Positions 61,671-64,000 of a stretch of 64,000 nt of DNA are shown here, in pieces. How positions within the stretch are numbered: the stretch's first letter is position 1; each line of letters begins with the position of its first letter. The translations under genes were made by a program, and so were the position numbers. The notes beneath the pieces are model-generated. The model was not told the DNA's origin. It saw only the letters and a program-made list of their open reading frames with translations, and ran no database searches. Where the stretch lies: contig JBCDLH010000005.1 in the NCBI GenBank assembly GCA_038745585.1, positions 62,001 through 126,000 on the forward strand, read 5' to 3'. Origin of the DNA: HLUCCA09 sp038745585 (lineage in GTDB: Bacteria > Pseudomonadota > Alphaproteobacteria > Rhodobacterales > Rhodobacteraceae).

Positions 61671-62810
61671 ATGGACTTTGCGCTGAGCGACGAGGCGCGC
61701 GCGATCGAAGACCTCGCCCGCAATTTTGGTGAAGCGGAGATCGCGCCCTTTGCCCGGACTTGGGAGGCGGCCGGCGAGATCCCCAAATCCCTCTGGCCGC
61801 GGCTGGCCGAGTTGGGCTTTGGCGGGCTTTACGTGCCCGAAGCGGCGGGCGGCGCGGGGCTGAGCCGGCTTGAGGCGGCGCTTGTCTTTGAGGCGCTCTC
61901 GCGATCGTGCGCGTCGGTCGCGGCATTTCTGTCGATCCACAATATGTGCGCAGCGATGATCGCGCGCTACGGATCGCCCGCGCTGCAAGACCGCTTTCTG
62001 TCGAGCGCGATTTCGATGGAGCGCTTCTTTTCTTACTGCCTGACGGAGCCCGGCAGCGGCTCGGACGCGGCCGCGCTCAGGACAGTGGCCGAGCGCACCA
62101 ACGAGGGCTGGCGGCTGACCGGCACCAAAGCCTTCATCTCGGGCGGCGGCTATTCGGATGCCTATCTCGTCATGGCTCGGACGGGGGCCCTCGGCCCCAA
62201 AGGCATCTCGGCCTTTATTGTCGAGGATGGGGCAGAGGGCCTGAGCTTTGGTGCCCTCGAAGACAAGATGGGCTGGCGTGCGCAGCCGACCCGCCAGGTT
62301 CAGCTCGACGCCTGCCCTATCGAGGCCGATGCGCTCTTGGGCGAAGAGGGGCAAGGTTTTCGCTACGCGATGGCTGGGCTCGATGGCGGACGCCTCAACA
62401 TTGCCGCCTGTTCGCTCGGCGCAGCGCAGGCCGCCCTTGACGCCACGCTCGGCTACATGCGCGAGCGGCAGGCCTTTGGGCAGAGCCTCACCGAGTTTCA
62501 GGCGCTGCAGTTTCGCCTGGCGGACATGGAGATTGAGCTTGAAGCCGCGCGCATTTTCTTGCGCCAGGCCGCGTGGAAGCTTGACCAAGACGCGCCAGAC
62601 GCAACGAAGGCCTGCGCCATGGCCAAGAAATTTGTCACCGAGGCGGGGAGCCGCGTCGCCGACCAATGCCTGCAGCTCCATGGCGGCTATGGCTATCTCG
62701 CCGATTACGGGATCGAAAAGATCGTCCGTGACCTGCGCGTGCACCAGATCCTGGAAGGCACCAACGAGATCATGCGGCTGATTACGGCGCGCGCCATGCT
62801 GGCCCCATGA
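61671..62810 (+). CDS. Acyl-CoA dehydrogenase, isobutyryl-CoA type
   Basis: A 379-residue flavoprotein dehydrogenase. FAD and substrate loops are seen as YCLTEPGSGSDAAALR and IALAACSLG-like LNIAACSLGAAQ. The C-terminal HGGYGYLADYGIEKIVRDLR and the catalytic glutamate in QILEGTNEIMR are intact. Position upstream of a 3-hydroxyisobutyryl-CoA hydrolase and mmsB makes isobutyryl-CoA (valine pathway) the likely substrate. It overlaps the next gene by 4 nt. The 206-bp gap before it holds a short GTGCGTCCCC duplication but nothing else. Confidence 0.9.
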   Translation: MDFALSDEARAIEDLARNFGEAEIAPFARTWEAAGEIPKSLWPRLAELGFGGLYVPEAAGGAGLSRLEAALVFEALSRSCASVAAFLSIHNMCAAMIARYGSPALQDRFLSSAISMERFFSYCLTEPGSGSDAAALRTVAERTNEGWRLTGTKAFISGGGYSDAYLVMARTGALGPKGISAFIVEDGAEGLSFGALEDKMGWRAQPTRQVQLDACPIEADALLGEEGQGFRYAMAGLDGGRLNIAACSLGAAQAALDATLGYMRERQAFGQSLTEFQALQFRLADMEIELEAARIFLRQAAWKLDQDAPDATKACAMAKKFVTEAGSRVADQCLQLHGGYGYLADYGIEKIVRDLRVHQILEGTNEIMRLITARAMLAP

Positions 62811-63862
62811 GGGGGGGCGCCGAGGTCGACATCCGGATCGAAGGTCGCGTGGGGCGGATCACTTTAGAGCGTCCACAGGCGCTCAATGCGGTCACCCACG
62901 CCATCGTACGCGCCGTAGACGCCGCTTTGCGCGCGTGGCACAGCGACGACAGGATTACGATGCTCGTCATCGACGCCGTGGGCGACAAGGCGTTTTGCGC
63001 GGGCGGGGACCTTCAGGACATCTATGCCGCCGCCAAGACCGGCGATGCCGAGCCGGCCCGCGCCTTCTGGCGCGACGAATACCGCATGAATGCGCGGCTT
63101 TTTGCGTTCCCCAAACCCGTCGCAACTTTCCTGCACGGCTATACAATGGGCGGCGGGGTCGGCCTGGGATGTCACGGCTCGCACCGGATCGTGTGCGAGA
63201 CCAGCCAAATCGCGATGCCCGAGGTGTCGATCGGGCTGATGCCGGATGTGGGGGGCACACTGCTTCTTGCGCGGGCGCCGGGGCGGCTCGGCGAGTATCT
63301 GGGTACGAGCGCCGCGCGCATGGGTCCGGGCTGCGCCATCCATGCGGAGTTTGCCGATTATTTCGTCCCGCAGAAAGCGTGGAATGCGCTGAAGGCGGAA
63401 TTGATCGAGACGGGCGATTGGACCGCGGTGGACCGGGCCGCCCTGCCCCCACCGCCGAGCGCGCTCGCTGCTGCGCAGCCGCAGATCGACCATTTCTTTG
63501 GCGGCGAAACACTGGGCGACATCCTCCGCGCGCTCCGCTTTGAGGGCGGCGAGTTTGCCCAAGCTTCTCTCAAGCGGCTTTCTCGCAATGCACCGCTCGC
63601 CATGGCCTGCGCCGTCGAAGCAATTCACCGCGTTCAAGGGCCGACGGCTGGGATCGCGCGTGCACTCGAATTGGAATATCGTTACACTTATCGCGCGATT
63701 GAACAGGGCGATTTCGTCGAGGGCATTCGGGCGCAGATCATCGATAAAGACCGTGCACCGGCATGGGCGCACCCATTTGGCGACGTCCCCCTGCGCGAGG
63801 TCACAGCGATGCTGATGCCGCTCGGGGCGGAGGCGCTCGATCTGAGAGGTGTGACGGCATGA
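62807..63862 (+). CDS. 3-hydroxyisobutyryl-CoA hydrolase (enoyl-CoA hydratase family)
   Basis: A 351-residue crotonase-fold protein. Hydratase motifs (CAGGDLQDIYAAAKTGD, YTMGGGVGLGCHGSHRI, MPEVSIGLMPDVGGT) are in the form typical of human HIBCH and bacterial 3-hydroxyisobutyryl-CoA hydrolases, and the length exceeds that of simple enoyl-CoA hydratases (about 260). It hydrolyses 3-hydroxyisobutyryl-CoA in valine degradation. It overlaps the acyl-CoA dehydrogenase and mmsB genes by 4 nt each. Confidence 0.92.
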   Translation: MRGGAEVDIRIEGRVGRITLERPQALNAVTHAIVRAVDAALRAWHSDDRITMLVIDAVGDKAFCAGGDLQDIYAAAKTGDAEPARAFWRDEYRMNARLFAFPKPVATFLHGYTMGGGVGLGCHGSHRIVCETSQIAMPEVSIGLMPDVGGTLLLARAPGRLGEYLGTSAARMGPGCAIHAEFADYFVPQKAWNALKAELIETGDWTAVDRAALPPPPSALAAAQPQIDHFFGGETLGDILRALRFEGGEFAQASLKRLSRNAPLAMACAVEAIHRVQGPTAGIARALELEYRYTYRAIEQGDFVEGIRAQIIDKDRAPAWAHPFGDVPLREVTAMLMPLGAEALDLRGVTA

Positions 63863-64000
63863 AGCTTGGATTCATCGGCCTGGGAAACATGGGCGCGCCG
63901 ATGGCGGCCAACCTCGCCGCGGCAGGGCACGACGTGACTGGCTTTGACGTTGCCGCCCCCTGCCCTGGCGGCGTCACCCCGGCAGCTTCAGCGGCGGAGG
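63859..64000 (+). CDS. mmsB: 3-hydroxyisobutyrate dehydrogenase (N-terminus, cut by window edge)
   Basis: The first 47 codons of a dehydrogenase that oxidises 3-hydroxyisobutyrate to methylmalonate semialdehyde, the substrate of MmsA. The dinucleotide-binding signature MKLGFIGLGNMGAPMAANL is unmistakable. The ATG overlaps the preceding stop (ATGA). The frame is open to the right edge. Confidence 0.92.
   Translation, partial: MKLGFIGLGNMGAPMAANLAAAGHDVTGFDVAAPCPGGVTPAASAAE

Noticed and set aside
1..64000. A prophage, defence island or integrated mobile element.
   Set aside because: No integrase, transposase, structural phage gene, restriction or toxin-antitoxin gene was found; the lysis cassette stands alone in core-gene context.

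Overview
The window is GC-rich, almost completely coding, chromosomal DNA of an alphaproteobacterium. Gene content points to the Rhodobacterales (Rhodobacter/Roseobacter relatives). Evidence includes a GTA-type holin/muramidase pair inside a cytochrome c maturation locus, a DUF6456/DUF6477 divergent pair, 'antifreeze'/phasin-type small proteins, a fused indolepyruvate ferredoxin oxidoreductase, a ppiD-trpE pair, a DUF1127 micro-protein and a GAAC-N7-GAAC LexA box. No rRNA, tRNA, CRISPR array, prophage or insertion sequence was found. Most of the window is core metabolism.

Layout: (1) 1-9413, minus strand: IOR, acyltransferase, murI, argC, ccmE, then a three-gene lysis cassette (GH108 muramidase, GTA-type holin, XhlA-like protein), then ccmF cut by the left edge. 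(2) 9575-15771: LysR regulator, a predicted ~73-nt sRNA with an exposed anti-Shine-Dalgarno motif, purL with an overlapping THUMP-type RNA methyltransferase gene, and the DUF6456/DUF6477 pair. (3) 15874-22984, minus strand: a rearranged urease cluster ureD-ureA-membrane protein-ureB-PhaF-like phasin-(34-aa ORF)-small phasin-like protein-ureC, followed by an MttB-family methyltransferase instead of ureEFG. A perfect CTGC-N3-GCAG palindrome, the motif I associate with the PHA regulator PhaR, lies just upstream of ureD. (4) 23211-29518, plus strand: pyrC, pyrE, dnaB, alr and an MlaE/MlaF transporter pair without MlaD. (5) 29589-42687: LysM protein, LOG enzyme, cvpA, radA, bioY, DUF6314, purB, a small secreted Cys protein, an isolated FliG, a lipid A-type acyltransferase, trmFO, a methyltransferase, gluQRS and hisI. 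(6) 42766-49243: NifU-like scaffold, a LexA-box-controlled 39-aa membrane protein, recG, ligA and an aminotransferase. (7) 49374-55600: ppiD-trpE, gap, a membrane-anchored thioredoxin-like protein, DUF1127 and coaD. (8) 55767-64000: CBS protein, mmsA, GAF protein, YbdK-type ligase, DUF2161 nuclease-like protein, Tat-exported L,D-transpeptidase, and a valine-catabolism run (acyl-CoA dehydrogenase, 3-hydroxyisobutyryl-CoA hydrolase, mmsB cut by the right edge).

Genes are tightly packed, with many 1-14 nt overlaps that imply translational coupling. The most interesting non-standard signals are five. They are the lysis cassette buried in the ccm locus, the phasin/PhaR signature in the urease cluster, the anti-SD sRNA upstream of purL, the SOS-box micro-protein downstream of recG, and a dispersed intergenic repeat present at least four times.
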